Translations under genes and position numbers: made by a program
Part shown: one piece after another, positions 52,232-62,544 of the stretch
How the letters are laid out: each line of letters begins with the position of its first letter
Position numbering within the stretch: the first letter of the stretch is position 1
DNA from: CAVQYV01 sp963718295 [NCBI: uncultured Methylomirabilota bacterium]
GTDB taxonomy: Bacteria; Methylomirabilota; Methylomirabilia; CAVQYV01
Assembly: GCA_963718295.1 (NCBI GenBank)
Contig: CAVQYV010000008.1
Coordinates: forward strand, 1-64,000
Direction of reading: 5' to 3'
Length of the DNA: 64,000 nt
Notes under the pieces: generated by a model
Databases searched by the model: none
What the model was told of the DNA's origin: nothing
Seen by the model: only the letters and a program-made list of their open reading frames with translations

Positions 52232-53983
52232 TTGAGAAGATACCAGGGAGCCCCTCTGTACCTGCTTCTCCTCTGCGGATTGGTCCTTGCCCTACTCCTG
52301 ATCAACGGGCTCTTGGAATTCCGCCGCACCCAGCAGGGCCTGTGGAAGATCCTGGAGGGACAGGGATTGGCCTATCTGGATCGTCAGGAGAAAGAAATCC
52401 AGGCCATCACCGCTCAACTCTCTGCCTTAGAGGGATCTAACCAGCCCGCCAATCCTCCCCTGCCACCTCCCTACGGGGATCTGTTGTCCCTGGATTCGGC
52501 CCTCGCTGAGCATCTGATGGATGTAGCCCTGGACCTTGACCGAAGCGAAAGAGAGGGTCGGCTCAGTCCTCCCCAGCTCTCCCTCCTCATGAAGGCGGAG
52601 AGGATAGCCCGGGTCGAGTTCTGGGATCGAGCGGGAAAAACGCACCTTGCCCAAGGCGAAAAACCCTCCTTGCGGCAGGAGTCCGTGCGCCAAACCCTCC
52701 TCCAGGGCAGCGAGGAGATCCTCATCGAGGATTTCCTGCGGGGGGCGGCCCTGCGGCCCCACTACACCCTGGGTATGAGACGGCGTCATGGACAGGGTTT
52801 TCTGCTCCTTTCCCTGACTGGCTCCCAGATGCAATCCCTGCGGCTGCGATGGCTCCTGGAGGGCTCTCGGGGGCAGCAAGTCCTGGAGGGTAGCCTGCGC
52901 TACTTGATATTGCAAGGGGAAGACGCGCTCTTTCTCACCCCCGGGGGACCCCTTCTTAGGGAGGAGTTCCGCGCCGATCCTTTCCTCATGGAAGCCAAGC
53001 AAGGAAAAGGGGCGAGGTCTCGAATCTTCAAGGCCCCCTCGGGCGAAGAGGTGTACGAGGTGGTAAGGCCGCTGTCTCTGGGCCAGGAGGGGGCGGCTGT
53101 GCTCCGAGCCGGGCTTTCCCTGGATGCAACGGGGGCGATTCTCTCCCATCTGAGGGCCAGCCTCCTCCTCCAACTCTCCCTCTCCATGGCCTTGGCCATA
53201 CTTGCCACCCTGATCGTCTTTTGGATGCAGAAGCGGCACCTTCTCCGGATGCAGGAGATGGAAGAGAAGGTCGAGATGGCCGACAGGCTTTCCTCCCTGG
53301 GACAGCTGGCGGCCGGGCTGGCCCACGAGATCCGGAATCCTCTCAATGCCATTTCCATTGGAATCCAGAGGTTGAAGCGCGAATTCACGGAATCTCCAGA
53401 TGCCCTCGATGCTCATGAGGCGACGGCCCTGTTGGGGGTAGTCTACAGCGAGATCCGCCGACTCGATTCCCTGGTGGATCGTTTCTTAGGCCTGGCCCAT
53501 CCCGACCGCATGGTGCGAGAGAAAGGGGATATCGGGAAGATCCTCCTTGATCTCATGCAACTCTTTGCTGGGGAGGCCAGGGAGAAGGGAATCCAGCTGC
53601 GCTCCATTATCGCTCCCAATTTGCCTGCAATTTCCATGGATGGAGAAAGGATCAAGGAGGCCTTTCTGAACCTCATCAGGAATGCGATGGACGCAATGAA
53701 AGAGGGAGGCTCTCTCGGGGTAGAGGCCCATCCCCTCGATGCCCAGCGGCTAAAGGTCGTATTTGCCGATTCCGGTTACGGAATCCCCGCCTCCCAGCGG
53801 CGCAAGGTCTTCGATCCTTTCTATACCACCAAGGAGCGTGGGGTCGGCTTAGGCCTTTCCCTGGCCCATCAGATCATCAAGGCCCATGGCGGCCAGATTC
53901 AGATCGAGAGCGAGGAAGGAGAAGGAACCCGGGTCACCGTCACCTTGCCCTGCCTCGGGGAGAAAGAAGGCGATAATGGATAG
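52232..53983 (+). CDS. zraS: ZraS/NtrB-type sensor histidine kinase
   Basis: 583 residues from TTG 52232 (GGAGG about 10 bases upstream). One transmembrane helix at the N-terminus (LYLLLLCGLVLALLLINGLL) and one at about residues 310-328 (LSMALAILATLIVFW) bracket a periplasmic sensor domain of roughly 280 residues with no recognised fold. The dimerisation domain has His365 in LAAGLAHEIRNPLNAISIGI, and the ATPase domain shows N (LNLIRNAMDAMKEGG), D-x-G-x-G (FADSGYGIP) and GVGLGLSLAH boxes. It would phosphorylate the regulator encoded next, whose start overlaps this gene by 8 bases. Confidence 0.9.
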   Translation: MRRYQGAPLYLLLLCGLVLALLLINGLLEFRRTQQGLWKILEGQGLAYLDRQEKEIQAITAQLSALEGSNQPANPPLPPPYGDLLSLDSALAEHLMDVALDLDRSEREGRLSPPQLSLLMKAERIARVEFWDRAGKTHLAQGEKPSLRQESVRQTLLQGSEEILIEDFLRGAALRPHYTLGMRRRHGQGFLLLSLTGSQMQSLRLRWLLEGSRGQQVLEGSLRYLILQGEDALFLTPGGPLLREEFRADPFLMEAKQGKGARSRIFKAPSGEEVYEVVRPLSLGQEGAAVLRAGLSLDATGAILSHLRASLLLQLSLSMALAILATLIVFWMQKRHLLRMQEMEEKVEMADRLSSLGQLAAGLAHEIRNPLNAISIGIQRLKREFTESPDALDAHEATALLGVVYSEIRRLDSLVDRFLGLAHPDRMVREKGDIGKILLDLMQLFAGEAREKGIQLRSIIAPNLPAISMDGERIKEAFLNLIRNAMDAMKEGGSLGVEAHPLDAQRLKVVFADSGYGIPASQRRKVFDPFYTTKERGVGLGLSLAHQIIKAHGGQIQIESEEGEGTRVTVTLPCLGEKEGDNG

Positions 53984-55352
53984 AAACAAGGGAAGGGTAC
54001 TGGTGATAGAAGACGATGAGGCCCAGCGGACGCTCTTGGTTGGGTTCTTATCACGACAGGGCTTTGAGGCCTCCTCCGCCTCCTCCGGAGACGAGGCATT
54101 GGCGAAGCTCAAGGAGGAGCCTTATGATCTGATCCTCCTCGACTATCGCCTCCCCGACATGGATGGCCTTCAGGTCCTTTTGCAGATGCGGCGCATTCAG
54201 CCCGAGACCCCGGTCATCTTCATCACCGCCTTCGGGACCATCGAAGTTGCGGTGAAAGCAATGAAGGCAGGCGCCTCCGATTTCCTCAGCAAGCCGATCG
54301 ACCTGGATATCCTCCTCCTATCCATGAACCGGATGCGGGAGAAGTCGGAACTGATGCAGGAAAATCGTGAGCTCCGGGAGCGGCTGGCCGAGCGCTTCCG
54401 TCCCTCCCACATCATCTATGCCTCGGCCCGGATGGAGGAGGTCCTGAGCATCGTCTCCCGGGTGGCGCACTCCTCCTCCACCGTCCTCATCCGCGGGGAG
54501 AGCGGGACCGGCAAGGAGCTCATTGCTGCCGCGATCCACTATGCAAGTCCACGCCATGATCGGCCTTTCATCAAAGTAAACTGTAACGCCTTGCCGGAGA
54601 CCCTCTTGGAGAGCGAGCTCTTCGGCCATGAGAAAGGGGCCTTCACTGGCGCATTCCAGCGTCGCATCGGGAGGTTGGAGGCTGCGCACGGGGGGACCCT
54701 TTTCCTGGATGAGGTGGGGGATCTGCCTGGCTCGATTCAGACCAAGCTTCTGCGCTTTCTTCAGGAGAGGGAATTCGAGAGGCTGGGAAGCAATACCCCG
54801 ATTCAGGTGGATGTGCGGGTCATCGCCGCCACCCATCGGGATCTGGAGGGGGCCGTCCGGGAGGGAGGCTTTCGCCAGGATCTCTATTACCGCCTGCAGG
54901 TGATTCCCATTTTCCTCCCGGCCCTTCGTGAGCGGAAGGAGGACATTTTGCCCCTGATCGACCACTTCCTGCGTAAATATAGCGAAAGGGACGCCAAAGA
55001 GATCCTGGGGATCTCTTTGGAGGCGCGCCATTTGCTCCTGACTTACGATTACCCGGGCAACGTGCGGGAGTTGGAGAATATGGTGGAAAGGGCGGTGGTC
55101 CTCTCTCGGAGGGGAATCATCGCTCTGGAGGACCTCCCTTTGCCTCTGCAGGAGGGCAGGGCCCAGATCTCGTCCGCGGCGAGGGCGAGCCTTCCTTCGG
55201 CCGTGGCGGCCGTGGAAAGGGATTTGATCGGACAGGCTCTGCAGGCAAGTGGGGGGAATCAAAGCCAGGCGGCCAGGAGTCTGGGGATCAGCGAGCGGGT
55301 ACTCCGCTATAAAATGAGGAAATATGGCCTGAGATCACAAGGTGAGGGGTAA
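53976..55352 (+). CDS. zraR: ZraR/NtrC-type sigma-54-dependent response regulator
   Basis: 458 residues from ATG 53976, inside the end of the kinase gene. Receiver domain with phospho-acceptor Asp56 ([17 protein letters not shown]) and acidic pair IEDDEA. AAA+ domain with Walker [10 protein letters not shown], the sigma-54 contact loop [10 protein letters not shown] and Walker [14 protein letters not shown], plus R-finger region [14 protein letters not shown]-terminal Fis-type HTH ([20 protein letters not shown]). It should bind the 21-bp-spaced repeats at 51279-51315 and drive the promoter at 51434. Ligand sensed is unknown; zinc or other envelope stress is likely from the ZraP-like target. 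Confidence 0.93.
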   Translation: MDRNKGRVLVIEDDEAQRTLLVGFLSRQGFEASSASSGDEALAKLKEEPYDLILLDYRLPDMDGLQVLLQMRRIQPETPVIFITAFGTIEVAVKAMKAGASDFLSKPIDLDILLLSMNRMREKSELMQENRELRERLAERFRPSHIIYASARMEEVLSIVSRVAHSSSTVLIRGESGTGKELIAAAIHYASPRHDRPFIKVNCNALPETLLESELFGHEKGAFTGAFQRRIGRLEAAHGGTLFLDEVGDLPGSIQTKLLRFLQEREFERLGSNTPIQVDVRVIAATHRDLEGAVREGGFRQDLYYRLQVIPIFLPALRERKEDILPLIDHFLRKYSERDAKEILGISLEARHLLLTYDYPGNVRELENMVERAVVLSRRGIIALEDLPLPLQEGRAQISSAARASLPSAVAAVERDLIGQALQASGGNQSQAARSLGISERVLRYKMRKYGLRSQGEG

Positions 55353-55375
55353 GAACCGGAAAGGACCTCCGATCC

Positions 55376-56836
55376 CTACTGCTTCAATCGCTCCTGGAGC
55401 AACTGATTCACCAAGGCCGGATTTGCCTTCCCCCGGGAGGCCTTCATCACCTGGCCCACCAGGAAGGTAAAGCTCTTCTCTTTTCCTGCCCGATACTCCG
55501 CCACCGGCTCCGGATTGGCGGCGATGACCTCGTCGATGATCCGAGTTAGCTCCCCCTGGTCGGAGATCTGGGTGAGGGCCTTCTCTTTCACGATCTGGGG
55601 CGCGGATTTCCCCGTCTGATACATCTCCTCGAAGACAGCCTTCGCGATCTTGCCGCTGATGGCGCCCTGCTCCATCAGGCCTAACATCTCCGCCAGCGCC
55701 GGGGGGGCGATGGGACTTTCCTCGATGCTTTTTCCTTCCTTGTTGAGCTGGCCCCAGAGCTCCACCATCACCCAGTTGGAGACCAGCTTGGGCTGAGGGT
55801 GAAGCCTCACGCAGTCCTCATAGTAGTCGGCTGTTGCCTTGGAAGCGGTGAGGACCCCCGCATCATAATCCGGGATGCCAAACTCCTGTACAAAGCGGGC
55901 CCTTCGCCCCTGGGGAAGTTCGGGCATCTTCTCTTGGATCTCCTCCACCCAGGAGGCCGGGATGCGGAGGGGGACCAGATCGGGCTCGGGAAAGTAGCGA
56001 TAATCGTGGGCCTCCTCCTTGCTGCGCATGGGGACGGTCACTCCTGCCTGTGCATCGAAGAGGCGCGTCTCCTGGACCACCCTTCCTCCCTCGGCCAGCA
56101 GCTCGATCTGGCGGGCGATCTCGTACTCCAGCGCCCTCTGGATCGCCCGAAAGGAATTCATGTTCTTGACCTCAGCCTTGGTGCCCAACTGAGCGGAGCC
56201 CTTGGGCCGCACCGAGACATTGGCATCGCACCGCAGCGAGCCCTCCTCCATGTTCCCGTCGCAGACCTCCAGGTATTCGAGGATGGCCTTGATCACGGCC
56301 AGATACTCCTTTGCCTCCTCCGGGGTGCAAAGGTCCGGCTCGCTCACGATCTCGATCAGCGGGACGCCACAGCGATTGAAGTCCACGAAACTTGAATCCA
56401 GGTTTGGGCCATCGAGGACTCCTTCGTGAACCAGCTTTCCCGCATCTTCCTCCAGGTGAATCCGGGTGATCCCAATGCGCTTTCTCTCGCCCTTGATATC
56501 GATTTCCAAGTGTCCCCCATAGGAGAGGGGCTGTTCATACTGAGAGATCTGATAGTTCTTGGGGAGATCGGGATAGAAGTAGTTCTTGCGGGCGAAGCGA
56601 CAGAAGGGAGCGATCTGGCAGTTCATGGCCAGGGCCGCCCGCAAAGCGAACTCCACCGCCTGCCGATTCAGCACCGGCAGCACCCCCGGCATCCCCTGAC
56701 AGATGGGACAGGTCTGGACATTGGGGGCTGCGCCGAACTGGGTGCTGCACCCGCAGAAGATCTTGGATCGGGTCAACAGGTGGGCATGCACCTCCAACCC
56801 AATCACTGCCTCATATTCCGCATTTTGGCTCCTCAA
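55376..56836 (-). CDS. gatB: Aspartyl/glutamyl-tRNA amidotransferase subunit B
   Basis: 486 residues, normal length. GatB binds misacylated Glu-tRNA-Gln or Asp-tRNA-Asn and carries the kinase site that activates the amino acid. Marks: [20 protein letters not shown] with zinc Cys, then [47 protein letters not shown] and [17 protein letters not shown]. The C-terminal YqeY-like tail domain ends [20 protein letters not shown]. It is the last gene of the gatC-gatA-ggct-gatB run, with 85 bases after the small cyclotransferase-like gene. Confidence 0.97.
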   Translation of the reverse strand: MRSQNAEYEAVIGLEVHAHLLTRSKIFCGCSTQFGAAPNVQTCPICQGMPGVLPVLNRQAVEFALRAALAMNCQIAPFCRFARKNYFYPDLPKNYQISQYEQPLSYGGHLEIDIKGERKRIGITRIHLEEDAGKLVHEGVLDGPNLDSSFVDFNRCGVPLIEIVSEPDLCTPEEAKEYLAVIKAILEYLEVCDGNMEEGSLRCDANVSVRPKGSAQLGTKAEVKNMNSFRAIQRALEYEIARQIELLAEGGRVVQETRLFDAQAGVTVPMRSKEEAHDYRYFPEPDLVPLRIPASWVEEIQEKMPELPQGRRARFVQEFGIPDYDAGVLTASKATADYYEDCVRLHPQPKLVSNWVMVELWGQLNKEGKSIEESPIAPPALAEMLGLMEQGAISGKIAKAVFEEMYQTGKSAPQIVKEKALTQISDQGELTRIIDEVIAANPEPVAEYRAGKEKSFTFLVGQVMKASRGKANPALVNQLLQERLKQ

Positions 56837-56921
56837 CTGTTTCCTTCCAATCCTCTCAGACTAAAGAAGAGATGATTCAAAGAATGCCTGTCAGGGCGTG
56901 AGTCCCCATCCCTGGTGGCCT

Positions 56922-57362
56922 CTACCCCAGAGTCCTGATGGCTTCCAATTGGGCGATGTACGGGTCGGAGAGGTCGTGCTCCTCGGCGCCGCTGATCAGC
57001 TTTTCCATGTATCGGCGGGAGGGAGGATAATCGCCTGTGCTGATGGCGAAGTAGGTAAAGGCCTTCACTTTCTCCCCGGCGAAGGTCTCCACCGTGACTG
57101 GCTGGCGAAGGGAAGACCGAGGGTGGTCTTCGACCTGATCCAGGATCTTCTGATCCGCCTCGCCCACTTCATAGAGGACCCCCTCTGCCACCTTGCCCGG
57201 GGCCGACTTCAACCCTGCCATCCCTCCTCCCCAGAGATCGGAGCGGCGCGGGAAGATCAGTTGGTAACCATGCAGGCGGGCCGCGGAGCGGAAGTGGCTC
57301 TCCTTGCAGAGTCGCTTCATCGAGGCTCTCTCCATCAGAGGACCGTAAGCAAAGTAGAGCAT
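56922..57362 (-). CDS. Gamma-glutamylcyclotransferase-like (GGCT/AIG2) protein
   Basis: 146 residues from ATG 57362, overlapping the gatA stop (TGATG). Members convert gamma-glutamyl peptides to 5-oxoproline and an amino acid, or cleave gamma-glutamyl amines. The family opening YFAYGSNM is altered to YFAYGPLM, but AARLHGYQLIFPRRSD, APGKVAEGVLYEVGEADQKI and the catalytic-Glu helix region LDQVEDHPRS are recognisable, with FTYFAISTGDYPPSRRYMEK at the end. The role beside gatA and gatB is unclear; it could be a passenger or could relate to glutamine/glutamate handling. Substitution of the Ser makes catalysis uncertain. Confidence 0.8.
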   Translation of the reverse strand: MLYFAYGPLMERASMKRLCKESHFRSAARLHGYQLIFPRRSDLWGGGMAGLKSAPGKVAEGVLYEVGEADQKILDQVEDHPRSSLRQPVTVETFAGEKVKAFTYFAISTGDYPPSRRYMEKLISGAEEHDLSDPYIAQLEAIRTLG

Positions 57363-58822
57363 CAGAGGGCCGGCCTCCGCCGATGCCATTCGGTCGCCTG
57401 CTGGAAGGCATGCGCCACGCGCAGGACCTTTTCCTCATCGAAGGGCTTGCCCAGAATCTGCAGGCCGATGGGCAGGCCATCTTTGCTGAGTCCGCAAGGG
57501 ATGGAGATCCCTGGCAGCCCCGCCAGATTGCAGGGGATGGTGAAGATGTCCGAGAGATACATCTGTAAGGGATCATCCATCTTCTCCCCGATGCGGAAAG
57601 CGGGGGTCGGTGCGGTAGGGGTGATCAGGACATCAAAACGCTGGAAGGCCTGATCGAAATCCTGGCGGATCAGGGTCCTCACCTTCTGCGCCTTCAGGTA
57701 GTAGGCGTCATAGTAGCCCGAGCTGAGGGCGTAGGTACCCAACATGATGCGCCGCTTCACCTCCGCCCCAAAGCCCTCGGCACGGGTCGAGCTGTACATG
57801 TCCAGCAGGTCAGCAGGTTTGGGACTTCGATAGCCGTACTTGACCCCATCGTACCGCGCCAGATTGGAGCTGGCTTCCGCGGTGGCGACCAGATAATAGA
57901 CGGCCACCGCGTATTCGGTATGAGGCAGGGAGACCTCCTCGCAGCCGGCCCCCAACTCCTCCAGCACTCCGATCGCCTTCTCGATGGAGGCCTTGACCCC
58001 CGGGTCCATGCCCTCGACAAAATACTCCGCCGGGACCCCGAGCCGAAACCCCCTCACCTCCGGCAACAAGGACCGGGTGAAGTCCGGAACTGCCATATTC
58101 ACGGAGGTCGAGTCCTGAGGATCGTGGCCGCAGATCGCATTGAGCAGGAGGGCACAGTCTTCCGCATCCTGGCTGAAAGGCCCGATCTGGTCCAAGGAAG
58201 AGGCGAAGGCCACCAGCCCGAAACGGGAGACCCTGCCATAGGTGGGCTTCATGCCGGTCACCCCGCACAGGGAGGCGGGCTGGCGAATGGAGCCCCCCGT
58301 ATCCGATCCCAGGGCGGCAATCGCCTCGCCTGCGGCCACCGCCGCCGCCGATCCTCCACTGGATCCTCCGGGCACGCGATCCAGATCCCAGGGATTCCTG
58401 GTGGTGAAGAAACCTGAGTTCTCGGTGGAAGAGCCCATGGCGAATTCATCCATGTTGGTCTTGCCCAAAAAGACCGCCTTCTCTTCTTTCAGTCGGCGGA
58501 CGACCGTGGCATCATAGGGGGGGACGAAATCCTGGAGGATCTTCGAGGAACAGGTGGTATTCGTCCCCTGGGTGCAGAGGAGGTCCTTGAGGGCCAGAGG
58601 GATGCCGGCAAGGGGTGAAATCGAGTTGCCCCTGGCGATCTCCTCATCCACGGCCTTGGCCTGGGCCAATGCCGCCTCCGGCATCACCTTGACATAGGCT
58701 TTCACCCTCTCCTCTACCGCTTCGATCCTCTGGAGGACCGAGCGGGTGATTTCCTCCGAGGAAACCTCTCTCTTGTGCAGAAGTCGGTGTAATGCATGGA
58801 TGCTCATCTGGTAAAGTTCCAC
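57362..58822 (-). CDS. gatA: Aspartyl/glutamyl-tRNA amidotransferase subunit A
   Basis: 486 residues. GatA is the amidase that frees ammonia from glutamine for transamidation of Glu-tRNA-Gln/Asp-tRNA-Asn. The Ser-cisSer-Lys triad is present: Lys in [17 protein letters not shown], cis-Ser in [16 protein letters not shown] and nucleophile in the same segment after [19 protein letters not shown]. The C-terminal [16 protein letters not shown] block is standard. Start ATG 58822, with ATG 58807 as an alternative. 13 bases separate it from gatC upstream. Confidence 0.97.
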   Translation of the reverse strand: MELYQMSIHALHRLLHKREVSSEEITRSVLQRIEAVEERVKAYVKVMPEAALAQAKAVDEEIARGNSISPLAGIPLALKDLLCTQGTNTTCSSKILQDFVPPYDATVVRRLKEEKAVFLGKTNMDEFAMGSSTENSGFFTTRNPWDLDRVPGGSSGGSAAAVAAGEAIAALGSDTGGSIRQPASLCGVTGMKPTYGRVSRFGLVAFASSLDQIGPFSQDAEDCALLLNAICGHDPQDSTSVNMAVPDFTRSLLPEVRGFRLGVPAEYFVEGMDPGVKASIEKAIGVLEELGAGCEEVSLPHTEYAVAVYYLVATAEASSNLARYDGVKYGYRSPKPADLLDMYSSTRAEGFGAEVKRRIMLGTYALSSGYYDAYYLKAQKVRTLIRQDFDQAFQRFDVLITPTAPTPAFRIGEKMDDPLQMYLSDIFTIPCNLAGLPGISIPCGLSKDGLPIGLQILGKPFDEEKVLRVAHAFQQATEWHRRRPAL

Positions 58823-58835
58823 CTGTGTCTGCCGC

Positions 58836-59123
58836 CTATTCTATGATCCGGGGGACCTGGAAGAAGCCGTCAGCCCGCTCCGGGGCATTGGCCAGCGCAG
58901 CCTCCCTCGGCAGAGAGGGTTGAACCTGATCCTCTCGAAAGACATTGACCAGATCCAGGACATGGTAGGTGGGCTCGACCTCGGAGGTATCCAGCTCGTT
59001 CAGCTTGTCGATGTAGGTGAGGATGGCATTGAGCTGGTCGGTGAACTTCTCCAGTTCCCCTTCATCGAAGCGAAGGCGAGCCAGATTGGCAACATGTTTC
59101 ACCTCATCCCTGCTGATCTTCAT
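58836..59123 (-). CDS. gatC: Aspartyl/glutamyl-tRNA amidotransferase subunit C
   Basis: 95 residues, typical for GatC, the belt that holds GatA to GatB. It shows [40 protein letters not shown] and the closing [11 protein letters not shown] 59123. First gene of the amidotransferase group; 62 bases downstream of pcrA on the same strand, so possibly cotranscribed with it. Confidence 0.95.
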   Translation of the reverse strand: MKISRDEVKHVANLARLRFDEGELEKFTDQLNAILTYIDKLNELDTSEVEPTYHVLDLVNVFREDQVQPSLPREAALANAPERADGFFQVPRIIE

Positions 59124-59185
59124 GCTCTTCTTCCCGTCGGCCCTCGCTGAGATTTCGCCGTATCCGCCTTCACTGCGCCTTCCCC

Positions 59186-61453
59186 TCAGACCCTCTCCAG
59201 ATTTGCAAACTTTACCGCCAGTCTTTTCTTCCCCGCCTTGCGGAAAGAGACGGTCACCTTCATCTCTTCCCCTTCTCCGATGCGCTCCTGAATCTTTCCA
59301 ATTCCAAATTCGGGATGGCGGACCAGGATGCCAGGCCGCAAAAAGCTACTTCCCGGCTCCGGCTCATCCGAGAACTCCTCGTACCTGGGCATGGGTTGGG
59401 GCATGGATTCGACATCCCTCATCAGCCGGCGAACTACCTCCCTGTCTTCCCGGGCCTTGGGCCTCTGCCGCTCTATCTTGATGATCGATCCCTCGGGTAT
59501 CTCTTCCAGAAAACGGGAGGGGAGACTAAAACCTTCCGTCCCATACACCCGCCGGCTTCCCGCGGAGATCAGGTAGAGGCGCTTTTGGGCGCGGGTCATA
59601 CCCACATAGCAGAGCCTCCGCTCTTCCTCCAGTTCTGCCTCATCCGACAGAGATCGGGAGTGAGGGAAGATCCCTTCCTCCATACCCGCTATGAAGACGA
59701 TGGGAAACTCCAAGCCCTTGGCCGAGTGAAGGGTCATGAGGGTGACGGCTCCCTGTTCCCTCCCCAGGGCATCCGTATCGGTGATTAAAGTTACGCTGTC
59801 CAAGAAGGCCTGTAGGCTGGAGTCTCCCGAAGCGACAGCGAAATCGCGGCTGGCCTCCACCAGCTCCCGCAGATTTTCGATCCGGGATTGGGCCTCTTCC
59901 GTTCCCTCCTCCGCCAGTTCCTTCTGGTATCCTGTCTCCTCCAGAATCCGGGAAATCAAATCGGGAACCTCGAGGGAGGAGGCAGCATTCCGCAGGCGGG
60001 AGACCAGATCACAGAAATCGCGCAGCGCAAATCGACGCCGCATGGAGGAAAGTCCATCGCTGCTCGCGACCTCGCAGGCCTTCGCCAGGGAGATCCCCTG
60101 CTCGCGGGCCAGATCTTCGATCCGGGTGACCGTGCCCTCCCCGATGCGCCGAGCCGGGGTGTTGATGATGCGCTTCAAGGCGGAGGCATCAACCGGATTG
60201 AGAAGGAATCGCAGGTAGGCCAACATATCCTTGACCTCTCTGCGCTCGTAAAAACGTACCCCCCCGATGATAACGTAGGGGAGGCTTTGGCGGCGCATCT
60301 CCTCCTCGATCACCCGAGACTGGGCATGGGTCCGATACAGGATCGCAAATCCATCGTATCCGCACCCCTCCTCCAAACAAAGCCTCTTGATGGTCTGGCC
60401 GATGAAGGAGGCCTCATCGTGTTCGTCCCCGGCCATATAGAGGACGGGAGTCTCGCCCTTCTCGTTCTTGGTCCAGAGGGCTTTCCCCCTCCTTTCCTTA
60501 TTCTGGGAGATCAGGGAGGAGGCGACCTGAAGGATCCTCTGGGTAGAACGGTAGTTTTGCTCCAGCCGGATCACCCTGCAGCTCGGATAATCCTCTTCGA
60601 AGCTCAGGATATTGCGGATATCTGCACCCCTCCAGCGATAGATCGATTGGTCATCATCCCCAACCACGCACAGGTTTTGATTTTTGGCGGCCAAGAGGCC
60701 GATGATGCGGTACTGGGCATGGTTGGTATCCTGATACTCATCCACCAGGATGTACTGCCACAAGTCCTGATAGGACTCCAGGATTTGCGGTTGCTGGTGA
60801 AAGAGAAGGGCTACTGCCATCAGGAGGTCATCAAAATCGAGGGCATGGGAGGCGGCAAGCTTCTCCTGGTAGCGGGCATAGGCTTGCGCTGTCCTCTCGG
60901 AGTAGGTATCGCGGACCAGGAGGGCATAGTCGTTGGGGCCGTAGAGCTCATTCTTGGCCTGGCTGATCCGAGAGAGCACGGCACGGGGGTTCATGGTCTT
61001 CTCGGAGATGTCCATCTCCTTCAGACACTCCCTTACCACCGACAGCTGATCCGCCTCATCGAAGATCACGAAATTCGAATTGTGGCCCAAAAGGTGGCTG
61101 TGCTGACGGAGTATCCGTAAACAGGTGGAGTGAAAGGTCCCGATCCAAGGACCGTTCGGTCGTGAATTCCAGGCCGAGGGCTTTCCCAGAGGGATTTCCA
61201 GAAAGAAGGAGGCCCGAGACCGCATCTCCTCGGCGGCCTTATTGGTAAAGGTCACGGCCAGGATGTTCCAGGGCTTCACCCCCCGCACACCTGCCAGATA
61301 AGCAATGCGGTGGGCGATCACCCGGGTCTTCCCCGATCCCGCCCCCGCCAGGATCAGGAGTGGACCTTGCCCATGCAGGACTGCCTCCCGCTGCCGGGGG
61401 TTCAGACGGTCTAACAGGGAGTCCTTGTCTCTCTTTATCCGCGGCCGGTCCAA
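59186..61453 (-). CDS. pcrA: ATP-dependent DNA helicase PcrA/UvrD
   Basis: A 755-residue superfamily 1A 3'-5' helicase that works in nucleotide excision repair, mismatch repair and clearing of protein from DNA. TTG 61453 is the likely start, 19 bases inside the end of rodA; the family opening LDRLNPRQREAVLHGQGPLL follows at once. Motifs: Walker A AGAGSGKTRV, AVTFTNKAAEEMRSR, DEYQDTNHAQY, VVGDDDQSIYRWRGADI, and late TLHSAKGLEFPIVFIAGMEE and RRLCYVGMTRA. The C-terminus ends in a Tudor-like RNA-polymerase-binding segment (VRHPEFGIGKIQERIG), which fits PcrA. Confidence 0.96.
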   Translation of the reverse strand: MDRPRIKRDKDSLLDRLNPRQREAVLHGQGPLLILAGAGSGKTRVIAHRIAYLAGVRGVKPWNILAVTFTNKAAEEMRSRASFFLEIPLGKPSAWNSRPNGPWIGTFHSTCLRILRQHSHLLGHNSNFVIFDEADQLSVVRECLKEMDISEKTMNPRAVLSRISQAKNELYGPNDYALLVRDTYSERTAQAYARYQEKLAASHALDFDDLLMAVALLFHQQPQILESYQDLWQYILVDEYQDTNHAQYRIIGLLAAKNQNLCVVGDDDQSIYRWRGADIRNILSFEEDYPSCRVIRLEQNYRSTQRILQVASSLISQNKERRGKALWTKNEKGETPVLYMAGDEHDEASFIGQTIKRLCLEEGCGYDGFAILYRTHAQSRVIEEEMRRQSLPYVIIGGVRFYERREVKDMLAYLRFLLNPVDASALKRIINTPARRIGEGTVTRIEDLAREQGISLAKACEVASSDGLSSMRRRFALRDFCDLVSRLRNAASSLEVPDLISRILEETGYQKELAEEGTEEAQSRIENLRELVEASRDFAVASGDSSLQAFLDSVTLITDTDALGREQGAVTLMTLHSAKGLEFPIVFIAGMEEGIFPHSRSLSDEAELEEERRLCYVGMTRAQKRLYLISAGSRRVYGTEGFSLPSRFLEEIPEGSIIKIERQRPKAREDREVVRRLMRDVESMPQPMPRYEEFSDEPEPGSSFLRPGILVRHPEFGIGKIQERIGEGEEMKVTVSFRKAGKKRLAVKFANLERV

Positions 61454-62544
61454 AGGTATCTCCGCATTCGGATATTGAGGAGCAAACCGAGAGAGGTCAT
61501 GGTCATGAACATCGAAGTCCCCCCATAACTCATCAGGGGGAGGGGGATGCCCACCACTGGCATCAGGCCGGTGACCATCCCGATGTTCACCACGACCTGA
61601 AAGGTGATGATGGTCACGATGCCGCTAGCCAGGAGGGCAGAGTAGAGATCCCTCGCCTGCCGGGCGATCAGGAAGGCCCGCGATATGACCAGGAGATAGA
61701 GAGAGAGGATCAGCAGCGATCCCATAAGCCCAAACTGCTCGGCCGAGACCGCGAAGACGAAGTCCGTATGGTGTTCCGGTAGAAAATTCAGTTGGCTCTG
61801 ACTCGCAGACAACCAACCCTTTCCCGAGAGCTTGCCGGAGCCCACTGCGATCTGTGATTGTATGATATGGTATCCGGCCCCCAGGGGATCATGCTGAGGG
61901 TTCAAGAAGGTGATGATCCTCTCTTTTTGGTAGTCTCGGAGGAGGGTCCAGAGGAAGGGAAATGCAAACAGAGCGAGTACGGTAGAGGAGATCACATACC
62001 TCCAGGGCACACCGTAGAGAAGCAGCAGAACCAGACTGGTGAAAAGGAGCACCAATGCAGTTCCCAGGTCAGGCTGACGGAGGACGAAGAGGACAGGCGT
62101 GAAGATGAAAAAGGCGGGAAGGAGAAGATCCCTGGGCCGTCGGATCGCCTCCCCCCTATCGGCCAGGTACTTGGCCAGGGCCAGCATCAAGGCTATCTTC
62201 ATGAACTCGGATGGCTGAAAGGAGAGAGGTCCGAGGGCGATCCAACGTTGGGCCCCCATTCCCGTCCTCCCCTTTAGCGCCACCAAGACGAGGCAGGCCA
62301 GGGCAACCCCATAGATACCGTAGGAGAAGCGGGCAATGGTCCTCCAGTTCACGCTGATTGCCACCAGGAGGCCAAAGAGCCCGAACAGGATCCATAACAG
62401 TTGTTTGAAGTGAATCATCCTCCGCCAGGAGGAGTCGGCCATGCCCTCGGTGCTATAAATCATGGCTACTCCGAGCAGGGCGAGCAGTACTGCCGAGCCG
62501 ATGAGGATCCAATCGATTTGGGGGAAAACCCTTCTATCCAGCAT
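61435..62544 (-). CDS. rodA: Rod-shape peptidoglycan glycosyltransferase RodA
   Basis: 369 residues, SEDS family, a polymerase for peptidoglycan glycan strands in side-wall growth, working with PBP2. About ten hydrophobic helices. Conserved loops: RWIALGPLSFQPSEFMKIAL, the RQPDLGTALVLLF block, YHIIQSQIAVGSGKLSGKGW and the LPEHHTDFVFAVSAEQFGLM motif with the catalytic-site Asp/Glu region; MPVVGIPLPLMSYGGTSM closes the fold. ATG 62544 is immediately next to the stop of mrdA (62545), so the pair is coupled. Its end overlaps pcrA. Confidence 0.96.
   Translation of the reverse strand: MLDRRVFPQIDWILIGSAVLLALLGVAMIYSTEGMADSSWRRMIHFKQLLWILFGLFGLLVAISVNWRTIARFSYGIYGVALACLVLVALKGRTGMGAQRWIALGPLSFQPSEFMKIALMLALAKYLADRGEAIRRPRDLLLPAFFIFTPVLFVLRQPDLGTALVLLFTSLVLLLLYGVPWRYVISSTVLALFAFPFLWTLLRDYQKERIITFLNPQHDPLGAGYHIIQSQIAVGSGKLSGKGWLSASQSQLNFLPEHHTDFVFAVSAEQFGLMGSLLILSLYLLVISRAFLIARQARDLYSALLASGIVTIITFQVVVNIGMVTGLMPVVGIPLPLMSYGGTSMFMTMTSLGLLLNIRMRRYLWTGRG

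Noticed and set aside
52427-53416. 329-codon minus-strand open frame
   Set aside because: Antisense to the histidine kinase. Shadow.
59888-61120. 410-codon plus-strand open frame
   Set aside because: Antisense to pcrA, which has all helicase motifs. Shadow.
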